A DNA stretch of 64,000 bases from positions 471,441 to 535,440 of the forward strand of contig MNCI01035006.1 of the NCBI GenBank assembly GCA_015680685.1, read 5' to 3'. A program made the translations under genes and the position numbers. This stretch comes from Gnetum montanum (taxonomy: Eukaryota > Streptophyta > Gnetopsida > Gnetales > Gnetaceae). The notes under the pieces are model-generated. The model did no database searches. It was not told where the DNA came from and was given only the letters and a program-made list of their open reading frames with translations. Shown here one piece after another: positions 24,282 to 36,039 of the stretch (positions are counted from its first letter, which is position 1; every line of letters begins with the position of its first letter).

Positions 24282-25550
24282 TGTAAAACATCACCAAATT
24301 TTCATATTATAACCTTTGTAACCCCATCCCATGAAACTTGAGGTAAAAATTCATTGTAAATGTGAATATTGTAATCCATAAGAGGCAGTCTCACATATTT
24401 CATATTTTTAGGATTGAAAAATGCCTCATAAGTGATCAAAGCCTCATTCCCCAAGTGAAAAGAGTCATCTAGTGTCTATATTTGAGCTTGGGAAAATCAA
24501 AAATGCCTTTTGGAATTTCAAAAATGGTATTTTGATGGGTTTTATGGGGGACATACACCTTTATATGCTAGAAACCCCTATAGCGGGTAAGCCAGTGTGG
24601 AGGACTGTAGGGAGGTGGATCTCACCTACCCCCTGCATGGAAAGTAGGGTAACTTAGCCTGGAGGGGTTTGACCTTCACCCCCTAGCATTGATCTCTCAT
24701 CTTCCTCAATGTTGACATTATTTCCTTAATGTGGAGGGCCCAACCAACATAGAGGGGTTAGGCAACATAGATGCATGGGGGTGGATCTCACCTACCCCTC
24801 CTAAACATGGCAATAGTTTGCTATCCAATTTGTAGCCCAAATCATGGTCAAAACCCTATAAAATCCAAACATTAACACCATTTCAAGGTTCCATACTTTT
24901 GGCAGTTGCATACACTTAGCATTTTGAGCATTTTGGCATCCAAGAGCTCTTGCTACACATAAAAAAAGTAGCTTCTTCGGGCTTGTCAGCATGGAACCTT
25001 CCTAGCTCTATTACCTCCCTTAGGTTTCATGAGCCTAGAGTGTTAACATTGTTTTCCTAGAATTCAAAAATCTCAATGTGAAGCATTTTGGTTGTCCTAG
25101 TCCTTCATATTTCCTAGTCCCAATAGTGACCAAAGTTGCAAATATAAAGTTTATAGTAGTGGAAGTTCAAAAACATCGGGAGTGGCCAAGAATCTAGATC
25201 ATGGAGTAGATTCTATCTTCTTCAACAAGCTTGGAAGCCCCACCCAAGTGAACCCCCTTTTGCTCTCCTATAGGAATCTTTTAACACACCTCTAAACTCA
25301 TTCTTTATTTATTTAATAAATTTTATAGGTTATTTTGTGTGTAATTGATTTTTTTTTTAGTTTCAAATCTATAATTTTTACATTTTTACAACCTCCATTT
25401 TGCATCCCCTTAAGTCCCTAAGTGATCTACCAAACTATCTAGGGTTCCCTAAATCCCATTTTTTCCCAGAGGCCCTAGAGACTTGAGGTTGAGGCTGTTT
25501 GTGGCTAAGAATCCTTGGTTTTCTACCAAATGAAATTTTCCATTGCAATA
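24282..25550 (+). mobile_element. 5' LTR of GyA
   Basis: Starts TGTAAAACATCACC and ends near CATTGCAATA. It aligns with 60284-61583 and with the GyC LTR. The GTAACCCCATCCCATGAAAC block is near 24311 and the CTAAGAATCCTTGG block near 25505. The small ORFs at 24472-24657 and 24801-24992 lie in it and are not genes. Confidence 0.85.
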
Positions 25551-25554
25551 GGTT

Positions 25555-26352
25555 TGTGGCTTTAGAAGGAGGGCCTCCACCGGATTTCTGTGGCCAAATC
25601 TATTAGCCATATTTCCAATGTTGCTTATAGCTTGAAATTTACATTTTTTGCAATCAAAACCTTGAAAACCAAATGTTTCCCTGTTATAATCAAAAGCAAT
25701 AGTTTCAATAAAATAATTAGTAGATTATATTTGAAAATACACTAGAGAAGCTCTAGAGAAATTATTAGAACACTAAAAATCTAAATAAAACGTTAAAGGC
25801 AGAAAATATCATGTTGTAGCAGATCAAATAGATGTTATAAATCATTGAGAAAAACTATTGTAAACTCTAGCAAACATTTGCTGTAAAAAAAATGAAAATA
25901 GTGAAAGAAAATAGCACAAGAGCACAAATATTTACGTGGTTCAAGCCCTTTTTACCCTACCTCTACAACAATGCTGATCTACCTTCTATTCTACTCAAAT
26001 CTTAAGGACACAAGCTGTCCTTATAGCTTTCCCAAGCACCTAATCTATTACTCTAATAGATCTTAGATCTCAAACTCTCGTCTCCAAGGTGAAACCTCAA
26101 TACAATTCTTTTGCATCAAAAACACACCCTTAAAAGGCAACCTCAAGCCTTCTATTTATAAGGAAACATTAGGACCAAATCCCAATCCTAACACATCTAG
26201 GATAAAACACATCCCCACATAAACATCACTTTACAAACTGACCCCTGCCCCCTCCCCTTTTCATATCATTATTTAAAATCCAACATCCTTTTAAAAACAT
26301 AAAGAGAAATACATCAAATAATACTAATGTATTTAGCTTCATTTTTCCAACA
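25555..26352 (-). mobile_element. 3' LTR of copia fragment CoC
   Basis: On the minus strand this LTR starts TGTTGGAAAAATGAAGC at 26352 and ends about 25555 with AAAGCCACA. It contains a TATA-like CTTATAAATAGAAGG near 26147-26161. A polypurine tract precedes it at 26353-26366. It abuts the end of the GyA 5' LTR, so the insertion sits at the LTR/primer-site junction of GyA. Confidence 0.7.
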
Positions 26353-26366
26353 AACTCCCCTTGAAG
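26353..26366 (-). other. Polypurine tract of CoC
   Basis: On the minus strand TTCAAGGGGAGTT lies immediately before the LTR start. Confidence 0.75.
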
Positions 26367-27430
26367 ACAAATCCAACCAACCTTCAACAGATGTGCACTT
26401 TTGATTAAGCTTTAGCTATCTCAAGCTTCTTCCTACAAAAACTGTGTTTTTCAACTATCACTAGTTTTTTTAAAGCATCAACAACATTAATATTTCTATG
26501 GACCTTCTAAACATGCACCAAGCCATCCTCTATGATTTCTCTTATGAAGTGGAATCAGATATCTATATGTTTTGTCCTGGCATGCAAGGCAAAATTCTTT
26601 GCAAGATGGATTGCACTCAAATTGTCACAAAACATATCATACATTTGTTGTTTTAATCTAAGAGATTCCAAGAATATCTTCATCCACAACATCTTCTTGC
26701 ATGCTTCTATGAGGGCTACATATTTTTAGTTGGTTATAGATAAAGTTACCAGTGGTTGTAGGCATGACAACCAACTCACTGCTGCACCACCAAAAATAAA
26801 TGTGTACCCTGTAGTGGAACATCTTGTATCATGATCAGTAGTAAATTTTGCATCTACAAAACCTTTAATGTGTATATTAACATCTCCAAAACACAAGAAA
26901 TGTGTTTTGTGGCCTTTAAATATTTTAGAATCCATGTAATAGCTAGCCAGTGATTCCACCAATAGTTGGTCATAAGTCTACTAACTACACCAATGGCATA
27001 AGCAATATTAGGACATGTACAAACCATGACATACATCAATGAGCCAAAAGCAGAAGTATATGGGATGTTTTTCACCTTTTCAAAGTCCTCTTTTGCCTTT
27101 GTACTATCCTCCTTTGATAAATTAAATTATGTTAAAAGAGGTGTACTTACAAGTTTTGCATCCTCCATGTTGAAGCATTTTAGAACCTTTCCAATGTAAT
27201 CTTCTTAACTCAACCATAGCTTATTCCTTTTTCTATCCCTGTAAATATTCATTCCAAGAATTTTCTTTTCCTATCCCAAATCCTTCATAGCAAATTCTTT
27301 GTCCATTTCTAGTTTTAGATGTTTTATTTTTGCCATGTCATTTCCAGCAATTAACATATCATCAACATACAACAACAACACTGTAAACTTACACAAAACA
27401 TCTTCAAAAAAATACACACAGTGGTCTAGA
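26367..27430 (-). pseudogene. Ty1/copia RT C-terminus and RNase H (CoC)
   Basis: The minus strand reads, from 27430 downward, LDHCVYFFEDVLCKFTVLL, the RT catalytic YVDD at 27358-27369 followed by MLIAGNDM, then AFGSLMYVMVCTCPNIAYAI near 27000-27050. RNase H follows with VDAKFTTDHDTRCSTTGYTF near 26800-26860, FCDNLSAIHLAKN near 26590-26640 and ARTKHID near 26560-26585. This is the standard copia order. Several stops and shifts are present. Everything upstream in the element (gag, protease, integrase, most of RT, 5' LTR) is missing at 27430. Confidence 0.9.
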
Positions 27431-27540
27431 TTATTTCTCTGATAGCTAGGAAACTAGCGTGAGCATCCAGGGTGTGATAGCTAGGAAGCCATCATGAGCA
27501 TCTAGGGGTGTGATAGCTAGGAAGCCAACATGGGCGAAGT
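27431..27540. repeat. Three ~36-bp repeats in the GyA leader
   Basis: Three diverged copies built on GTGATAGCTAGGAAGCC followed by ATCATGAGCATCTAGGGG. They lie just past the truncated end of CoC, in the untranslated leader of GyA before gag. Confidence 0.75.
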
Positions 27541-27699
27541 CTACTACCACCTTTTCACCTTTCTATTTTTAGTAAAGGGGTATACCCCCTTTACACCTCA
27601 TTAACTATTTATAGTAAGCACTCCATTTTCAGCCATGTTTACTTATTTTAACCATTTTTCCTTGAATTTCACTTGCTAGGATTTACTTCTGTTTTTGCC
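27541..27699 (+). other. GyA leader
   Basis: Non-coding sequence between the 36-bp repeats and the gag remnant, with an inverted GGGGTATACCCC near 27580. No gene seen. Confidence 0.4.
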
Positions 27700-29462
27700 T
27701 TTTATAGCCTATCTTAGGCTATTTTCAATGAGATAACCATGTCTCTCCCACAATTGACCAAGTTTCCTTACTAATACACCAACAATGGGCTACATCAACT
27801 GCACATGAGGATTTATGACCCCAAAGATCCTACTATAATGGAATGTAGGAAATTTCTTAGACTTAGGGGACAAAGTCCTAGTTTCGTGACAATAAATGAA
27901 GAACACTATAACTTCATCTACACCAAGATCTAGGCAGGCATGCTAATCCCACAAGTGGAGGTAGAGCCCAAAAGGGAATTTGAACTTATCCATCATGATG
28001 GGAAGGAGTATATTCCCTCCTCCTACAACCAAATACTCCTTAACAACATCTATGCTACCGTCTTATTCCTCCTCATTGAGGTTGATGAGAACAATTGAAT
28101 GGCCACCTCTAATAGGTAACTAGAGGAGGAAGATGAATTTGGGATATAGTCTAAGCCCAAAAATCTTTTGGAGGAACTTTTCCAAGGGATCCCCAAGGCC
28201 ATAGTGTCCACCTCTACTTCCTTCACCTCTTCCTCTAGATAGGCCCCACCACCTTCATCCCCATCATACCCAACCATGTTTGAACCCACACCAATCATCG
28301 CCACACACCAAGCACAATTGGTGTCACAACTAATCACCTTTCACTTTTCCATGTGCCTTGCTACCCAACCTATGTCAATTCAACCAATGGTAGTAGCAAC
28401 TATTACCACTAACCCACTAATCAGTCATGTGGGGCCCACCATGGAACCTCAAGCAACCCAGGGGTCACATACCTCATTTGTCTCATTTGTGCCTCAAATA
28501 TCAATGCAAACATCTTTTTCCCTATTTGGCCTGCAAACTACAACCATAATGCAATTGCTCCCATCCATCTTGCAATCGATAGCAAGGCCATAAGCCTTCC
28601 AAAAAAGATCACAACTATACATACAAACCCTATAGCCAATGGGGGTGCGACAAGGCCTGAAGCAAGCCTTCTAGATTATCCAAGACCTGATGGGGAAATT
28701 GAAGAGACTCAAGGCCTCTACTTCCTAGAGTGTCAAGATCATGAATTTTTACCATGATGATCTCATCAATCTTGTGGTCCCATCCTTGAAATTTCCTCCT
28801 ATTATTCCCATCCCTTAATTCAAGAAGTATACTGGAGACGGTGATCCCAATGCTCACCTTATAACCTTCTAATCCAAGTGCTTACTATTGCAACCATGAC
28901 CTCATACTATCATGAGGATTTTCCCTATGTCCTTGACCAAGAAAGAACTTAACTAGTACTGTGTCTTACCTAGAAGTTCCATATCCTCTCTTAAGGACTT
29001 GATAGCCCAATTTATTACTGCTTCAAGTATAACTTGAAGCCCAAAACCATGCTTGGCCAACAAATGAAGGTCAAGCAGGGACCCACCCTAGAACCATTGC
29101 AGAAGTTCATCCAATGATGCAATAGTCTACTTAATGAAATACCATAGCCTATAGCTAAAACATACCTTTTGGAGATATTTAAGGAGGTGATTAATAACTT
29201 TATTAAGTCAAAATTTTACTACCTTGGCCCATAGTTCCTTAGCCAAGTGTTCTCCCAAACCAAGAATATAGAGGATGTTGCAAAGGCCAATCATGACCCT
29301 AGCTACATAGTATACAAAAATAAACATACATGGAGGGACAAGGAGAAGTCCAAACATAACAACATGGTCATAGCAACAATAACCAAAGAGGCCAAGACCA
29401 CTAGCCAAGGGCCAAGGACCAACCCACCCAAAGCCCCTACCAATAATAGCCATGATAACTAG
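27700..29462 (+). pseudogene. Ty3/gypsy gag remnant (GyA)
   Basis: Gag forms the particle that packages element RNA. The remnant begins near 27742 with MSLPQLTKFPY. A Pro/Thr/Gln-rich stretch at 28276-28593 follows, and then the conserved gag core FKKYTGDGDPNAHLITF near 28818-28869 with a KELN..CVLPRSSISSLKDLIAQF stretch near 28945-29010. A basic, proline-rich tail reaches 29462. The core matches the retrotransposon gag domain (PF03732 type) of Tat-lineage elements. Stops and frameshifts are frequent. The open frames at 28276-28593 (plus) and 28050-28337 (minus) are only pieces or shadows. Confidence 0.8.
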
Positions 29463-31117
29463 CCTTCAACCTCTGGGGCCATCACATCAACAACAACTAG
29501 ACCCAAGTTTGAAAAGAAAGATAGGTTTAAATACACTACATTGCCATTGAAACCATTTGAGTTGTTAGACCAATTATTAGGAAGTAGACATATCAATACA
29601 AATAGATATCTAAAGCTTCCCAAAAGAAGAATGATAGACTCTATGAAATAGCCAAGGATCCCACTAGATCAACAAAAGATGATCCACAATTATCTAAGTA
29701 CTTCAAGTTAGACTAATTTTTCCACTATTACCAACTACCTAGCCATGACATAGACTTCTACGTTGCATTGAAGAATGACCTATAGAAAATGATAAATAGG
29801 GAATAGTTTGTTCTAAATGTATCCAACCTTAGCCAACCTCAAAACCAATCGATGCAAGTGTACAAAGATCCATTAAATGCCAAAAATTCTATATCCATCA
29901 TATCAGCATTCAACATAGATGATAATTGGAGACCTGTGAGAGAACCATTCATGATTCAGGTACCCCCTCACTATGAAAGGGCTTCTTTAGCTTCCACCAA
30001 CTCAAGATCCCCCTTTGTCATGAGAGTACCATCACGAGTGCTCCTAAGGAAACCTTTTGTTATTAGGGTTTCCTAGCCCACTATAACCCAACTATCCATA
30101 GCACAACCAACTAACATAACCATCCAACAACCTTCTAGGATGACCAATGCTATAGCATCTTCCTTACAACCAACAAATGACAACTGAAAGACTTCAACCA
30201 AGTAAAGGAAGAAGCATAAGCAAAAGCCTAGTAACAAGGGTGACAAGAAAATTGAGGCATGGAAAGAAGTGGATCCACCAAAGCCCATCCCATATCGACT
30301 ATATGCATGACCTCATTTTCCCAACCTACTTCAACCAACAAACCATGGGAGGACACCAAAGTGCATAGCTAGAAGAACAAGAAAAAGCCCCATTAGCAAC
30401 AACCTAAGGTTGAGATTCATATTTTGGGATGCATAGAGGAAGTAAAGCACAATCAGGGCAAAAAGTTCATGTCCAATGATAAAAGCTTCCTCAATGTGAT
30501 GGATTAGGTTAGATAGTCCCTCAAAAGAAGAACACAACTCTAAGCTTGTATGACCTAATCATCATTCTACCACACATCATGAGGCATTAGTCAAGATGCT
30601 GACTTCCATCCCTACTAACGAGGAATCCATCCATGTAGTGATGATTTGTCCTTCATTAAGGAAGGAGAATTCAACACCCCTAGTATTTTGTGATAGTAAA
30701 ATCAAGGGCAATCCCCAAAATGGTGAGGTAACTAGGGCTCCTCTATTAATAACCATATGCGTAGGATAGTTTAAAGTGCATCAAGTGCATGTGGATGATG
30801 GGGATGCAACAAAAATTATCCCATACATCATTGTTGAGTGATTAGGCCTGATAGAGTAAATACAACCCACATCAACAACCACTCTCAAGTCATTCAATTG
30901 ATCAAGGGTTACTATCAAGGAATCTATCTCCTTAGATTTTGTGGCAAGGGAGAAATTTCCCATAATCATGAATTTCTTAGTGGTGTAAGAGATGCCAAGG
31001 TTTAACCCTATCCTAGAAAGACATTGGTTGGCTTAGTTATGAGCCATATCCTTACCCATCCACAAAAAGAATCACCTTCCTTATGAAGGAGGTGAAATCA
31101 TCATAGAATATTCTAGC
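29463..31117 (+). pseudogene. Gag tail and retropepsin remnant (GyA)
   Basis: A gag-protease linker with FKYTTLPLKPFELLDQLL near 29527-29580 leads to a retropepsin-like segment near 30735-31020. There APLLITICVG, then VHVDDGDATKIIPYIIVE, occupy the places of the strand before the active site and of the active-site loop. The expected DTG/DSG triad reads DDG, with other changes, and stops follow. The end LPYEGGEIIIEYSS is cut by the CoB insertion at 31118. Assignment rests on position and this weak motif. Confidence 0.62.
31113..31117. repeat. Target site duplication of CoB, left (CTAGC)
   Basis: CTAGC before CoB; CCAGC follows it at 37323-37327. Four of five bases match. Confidence 0.7.
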
Positions 31118-32350
31118 TATGGACCTTTTGTTGTGTTTTGGTGTGCTTAAAACATTAAGTAAAATAAAGAAAAAGTTTTTTTATGGTTTTATGTCTATTT
31201 TTTTGTAGAAATACATACAAGAGGAACCAAGATGAGCTAAGAGGATAAGAAACAAACTATCTTAGAGCTCAAAGGAGGAGGTCATCCACATGTTTTCAAA
31301 CAAACATCCAAAGAACATCAATAAGGACCTGATATTATACAAGAAAAGTGGACATCATTAAAGCATATGGAAGATCAAGGTTGTGGACAAGGAATGATGC
31401 AATAATCATGTAAGAGGAAGATTAAGAAAGACGTCTTAGGGAAGCAAAAACTATCTTGGTAGATTTGGGATGAACTCAAAGAAAATTTAGAAAGACATCT
31501 TCAAAAATAACAAGATGTCTTTCCCTAGCCAAATATGTCTTTCATGAGGCAAAGACATCTTTACATAATGCAAGACATATATAGAAAGACATCTTCTAGG
31601 ATGGAGACTTCAAAAAGATGTCTTTTATAAAACAAAGACATCTTTCCATATTTGAAGAAAAATTCAAAGAGATGCCTTAGGAATGAGAAAGAGGTCTCCC
31701 ATGACCAATAATGAATATTCGGTAATAATTACACAATTTTTGAGAAGGATTTAGCAACACGGTAGCTATAAGAAGACCTCATGTTTATTAGAAAAAGTGC
31801 AAGAATTATTGTATTAATTGTGCAATCATTTGTAATCATTGAATTCTCTATTTCTTCTCATTGTCTAATCATTTTGGCTTTTAAAAGTGTGTTGTACCTA
31901 ACTGTGCAAGGATCAACAAATTGAATTTCAATCATTCCTTGTATTTCTTATTCTTTTTTCCTTGAGGGGTTTAGTTCCTTCAGCTTTTTAGGATCCTATG
32001 GGATTGAGTTGTTGGTGTTGTGGTACAACACTCTAGTGTGGAGCTCAAGATTGTAAAGGTTTTGGAAGCCTTGAAACCACATTTCCAAGCTTGACAGGAC
32101 CTTGTGGGTTGAGTGATTAGTGTTGTGGTACAACACTCCAGAGTGGGGCTTGAAGACTGTATAGGGTGTGAACCCTTCAACCACATTTTAAGAGCAACAA
32201 AGTTTGGAGGTGTGCTTACAATCAACCCTCTAAGTGTGGGGTACCCGAGTTAGGAAACCATGTAAATTTGTGTGTGTAATTTTTTTTGTTTAAGTTTTGA
32301 TTTGGGGAACTTATTCATCTCTCTCCCCCTTCTAATTTCAACAATCCATA
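31118..32350 (+). mobile_element. 5' LTR of CoB
   Basis: Starts TATGGACCTTTTGTTGTG (the family start is TGTTGG) and ends ACAATCCATA. The AGACATCT/AGATGTCT cluster lies at 31425-31700 and the TATA-like CTATAAGAAGAC at 31766-31777. Near 32010-32200 it carries a repeated GTTGTGGTACAACACTC hairpin-like segment. The minus-strand ORFs at 31980-32225 and 31996-32184 are shadows of this. Confidence 0.88.
31425..31700. promoter_or_regulatory. AGACATCT/AGATGTCT cluster, CoB 5' LTR
   Basis: About eleven exact or near copies in both orientations, for example GAAAGACATCTTC near 31491 and AAGATGTCTTT near 31513, ending some 65 bp before the TATA-like box. The CoB 3' LTR has the same cluster at 36355-36660, more mutated. 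Confidence 0.55.
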
Positions 32351-32352
32351 GG

Positions 32353-32368
32353 TGGTACCTAGTACTCT
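32353..32368 (+). other. Degenerate primer binding site of CoB
   Basis: TGGTACCTAGTACTC follows the LTR after two bases. The CoA equivalent reads TGGTATTAGAACCGAGTACTC, so CoB has a short internal deletion in its Met-tRNA primer site. Confidence 0.65.
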
Positions 32369-32399
32369 TTATTTCATCATCAACTTTAAAGAGTGAAAA

Positions 32400-34090
32400 A
32401 TGGAGGGAACTTCATACACAAATCCATCCATGTTTGATAGATTCAACTTCACCTATTAAAAAGCAAAAATGTAAGGGTTCTTTTAATCCATGGATTTTGA
32501 AGTCTGGAAGTCAATCTTGGAAGGCTACACTCCACCCATGAGTAGCACCATCAAGATCATCAAGCCTCGCAACAAATGGTCTTAAGAGGGAAAGGATAAG
32601 TTTATGTTTGATTCAAAAGAAAAAAATTGTTATATTGTCTATTTAATAAATCTAAATTTAATAAGGTATTAGGATGTAAAATGGCCAAAGAAGTTTGGCA
32701 AACTTTAGAACCTACTTATGAAGGAACCTCTATTGTTAAGCAATCGAGATTGTTTGTTTTGCAAAGTGAATATGATAAACTCAAAATGCAAGAAGATGAG
32801 AAAATTAAGGATTATTTTTCTAGAGCTAACGATCTTGTTGTAGCCACTAGAGAAATAGGGTAGAACTTGCCCAAAAGTGATGTGATCATCAAAATGATCA
32901 AAACTCTACAACCGAAGTTCAAGCCTAAGGTCATAACCATGGAGGAAATTAGAGATTTCTCAACTTAGATTTGAAGAACTTCAAAGTGCTCTCATCACAT
33001 ATGAAATGAATCTCATAAGAAAAGGAGTAATTCAAGAAAAACCTATTACTCTAAAGAGTGCCTCTAAGGAGAAAGAGGTCAATGAGCATGATACAGGGCA
33101 ATGAAAATGAGATTTCTCTTCTCTCAAGGAGACTACAATGATTGCTTACAAGAAGAAACAAAGGGACATCTCAACAGCAATAAAGACCAAATTTCTTCAA
33201 AGGTAAATAAAGAGGTAAAAAAATTAAATTCTTATAATGGATTTTTCTTCCATAGAGTGTTGGGTTTGTGGAGGAAGAGGCCATATGGCCTTCAAATATC
33301 CTAGTGATCCAAATGATAGCAAGTTTAGCCAAAGAATAGATCCAATGATGAGGAATTGAAAAGACCAACTTTTATTCAAGTTGGGATGACAGTGAACAAA
33401 GTGAAGAAGAAGCATGTAATTCTTCTAAATATTCTCATCTCATCTACATGATGCTTACTGATGAATCTTCCTCACATATGGTTGAGCAACATGGTAAGTG
33501 TGATGAGAGGTATAGTAAATTTAAAGAAGAAATTTTTCTTGTACATCATTTGATTAGAAAGGCAAAGAAACTAGTGCTTTCTAAGTTAAATTCTATTCAT
33601 GCTAAAATGAAAGAAGAGATTTCAAACATAAAATCTAAGATTCAACCACTAACCTCTTGTAACAAGGATTGCAATAGAATTTAAGATGAGGAGATTCCTA
33701 AAAATCAGCCAAAAAATTCAAAGGAAGAAACAATTGAAGTTTCAAGCTCAAAGTCAAGCATAGTACGGTTTGATAATTCTAATCATAAGGATGAAACTAC
33801 TTTATATGTAAAAATTTTCGTTTTATGAAAACTCCTAATTATGATTATCAAAATAAGATTAATAATTGGTCTTGTCAAAAGAAGTACGGTAAGGAAATTG
33901 TGTAGGTACCGATAAGTGAAAATGAAGTGAAGTGGAGCTTTGAAAATAATTCAAAATTTTCTCACAAGGAAAATGAACAAATAAAGAAATCACGTACACG
34001 ATCTAATGAAAGAGAACCTAAGGATGAGGAGGTACTTCATGATAGGGAACCTCATCTCAAACTCTATTAATCTTATCAATTTATAGGCAA
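32400..34090 (+). pseudogene. CoB gag
   Basis: Copia-type gag (UBN2 family). It starts MEGTSYTNPSMF at 32400, matching MEVTSYTKSSMF of CoA. The longest open piece, 32627-32863, carries GCKMAKEVWQTLEPTYEG and KIKDYFSRANDLV. The zinc knuckle at 33258-33299 reads CWVCGGRGHMAFKY: the last cysteine is tyrosine, a TGT to TAT change relative to CoA. A later open piece at 33448-33684 is Lys/Glu-rich and may be a coiled coil. Multiple stops and shifts make it non-functional. Minus-strand frames at 33171-33415 are shadows. Confidence 0.88.
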
Positions 34091-36023
34091 GCAAGGTAAG
34101 TCTCTATCTCTTTGCTTATTAGTTAATAAGGATAGTGTAAATTATCCATGTCTTAGATCAAAAAAGAAAAATAAATGTCTAGAGCATTTCTCTCATTCAT
34201 TCATAATATTGATTGGTTTTGTGAAGATTTATAATAGATCTTGTAATAATTACCCTTGGTTTCATTTCATATCTTGCTCAATTTGAAATTCTTGTGATGA
34301 TCTACTTCTATGTTCATAGTCTCTGGAATGATTTTTGCAATTTATAAGATGAGACAAACATCTATCAATAATGCTAATTGAAGATCTAGATCTCCATAAT
34401 TAAGCTTAATGTTGATCTACAATTATAGTGTGTTTGTGATTTTTGCACATTAATCTTAAAAGCCCAAGATAAGTAGCACATATGTAGGGGGACCCTACAT
34501 CTCAATCATCTTGGGGGTGATCAATGTAGGGGGAGTCCATGGAGACTACAGCCAAAATGTGCAATTAGCAAGGAAATGTTCTCAAGAGGTATTTTTCACT
34601 TAATGGGATGGCAAAATATTGAATGATTGTGTGCTGCATATGTGAACTTTTAGATGTACTTAATGATTAATCAAATTTTTATAGGCAATTCTCTATCAAC
34701 TTGAGCTGTTAAGTTTAGTACATATGAGGACTTTAAAAGGTACTTAACAATATATGAATTCTTAGTTTCTTATCAGCATCTGTTATTTTTAAATGATTGT
34801 CATTGTTTTCTTGACTTGTAAAACATGCATGACTTTCATATTCTTTTGATAAATTCTTTTGCTTGAATCTAGAATTACATGGTGCTATCTATTAAATTAG
34901 TTATCTTTAGCATCAATCGCTATTCGTGCTCATGGATTTTGAACTAACAACCCACCTATCCAATGTTTAATCGTAAGCTTAAGCATGAAGTATCTATTTT
35001 TATATAGCAAGTAGTTGATATTATGAGCAAGGCCATGATCATTCTTAGGTATTTATGCTTTTGATTGAGTTATCCATTTAATAATTTTCTTTAAGATGCA
35101 TATTTTTGGGATTTGGCATTGATGTTTTCAAGTTGTAGAAGATATATTACTTGCTTCTCAATGTTCACACTTCACTTCAAGCTTAATATTGGTTGAAAAT
35201 CTTGGATCAGTTCTTGATATATATGTGGAAAAAACTATAATACTTTTGCTTTCCTATTTGTGAGATACTTGATGGAACACCTGTTTCTACATGATCTATC
35301 TTTGATATTTTTTGTATTAACTAACTACTTTTATGTGATCATATTTACATTAGAAGAGAAGTGTATGAATGTATATTTATTAGCATGCTTTATTTTTGGA
35401 TGTTGTAGTGCCTTGAACAAACATCAGAGTATGCATGTCTCACTCATAGCTTTGACCTTTAAAATTGAATGTTGATGGTTCTTATTGAATTAATTGTAGC
35501 TCCTTGTTTTGACTTCAAAAAGGCAATTCTCAATTTTTACAATCATGCCTTAAGGGGAGGATGCAGTACATTCCTTACTATTTTGAGCAATAACATGATT
35601 ACTCTATGGGAATGTATTCATCTTATATCAATGGTTTTCCATTGGAAGTTGTATGGCTATATTTATCTCATCATGAAGATATGTCCATTTGCTAATGTTG
35701 AAGCAACTTGCACTATTAATGACTTATTTTTTTAGAGAAAGGTTGCTTAGCCTTTGCTTCAACTTCAAGATTCTATTTCACTTGGAAGGTTTACTCTGCT
35801 CTTACAAAATTTGGGGCACCTATTCATGGACCTGATAAATACATACTTCCTATACCTTTTAGGATTATGAATGATACTTGGCTCTTTATATTATGTGAAT
35901 ATTAGTGTTCTTTTCTACCTACATTTGTGCTTCTTTTCCTTTTTGTTGTTATTCAAAAAGAAGGAGAGTAGTATGGTTATATTGGTATGATCACTAACCC
36001 ATTTTCTTAAGTTTTAAACATCA
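34091..36023 (+). other. CoB non-coding tail
   Basis: About 1.9 kb, T-rich, between gag and the polypurine tract. It has an inverted GTAGGGGGACCCTAC near 34486-34500 and a second TGTAGGGGGAGTCC near 34525. The open frames at 35260-35475 and 35469-35735 have no recognisable domain. No pol motif is present. Confidence 0.6.
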
Positions 36024-36039
36024 TAAAAATGGAGGAGAT
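36024..36039 (+). other. Polypurine tract of CoB
   Basis: AAAAATGGAGGAGAT lies directly before the 3' LTR start TATGGACC. Confidence 0.75.

Noticed and set aside
28276-30537. Host genes in the short plus and minus frames of 28-30.5 kb
   Set aside because: The region reads through as a broken Tat-type gag and protease linker; the frames are fragments or their opposite-strand shadows.
35260-35735. Membrane protein genes in CoB
   Set aside because: The frames are T-rich, lie in the non-coding tail of a retrotransposon and have no recognisable motif.
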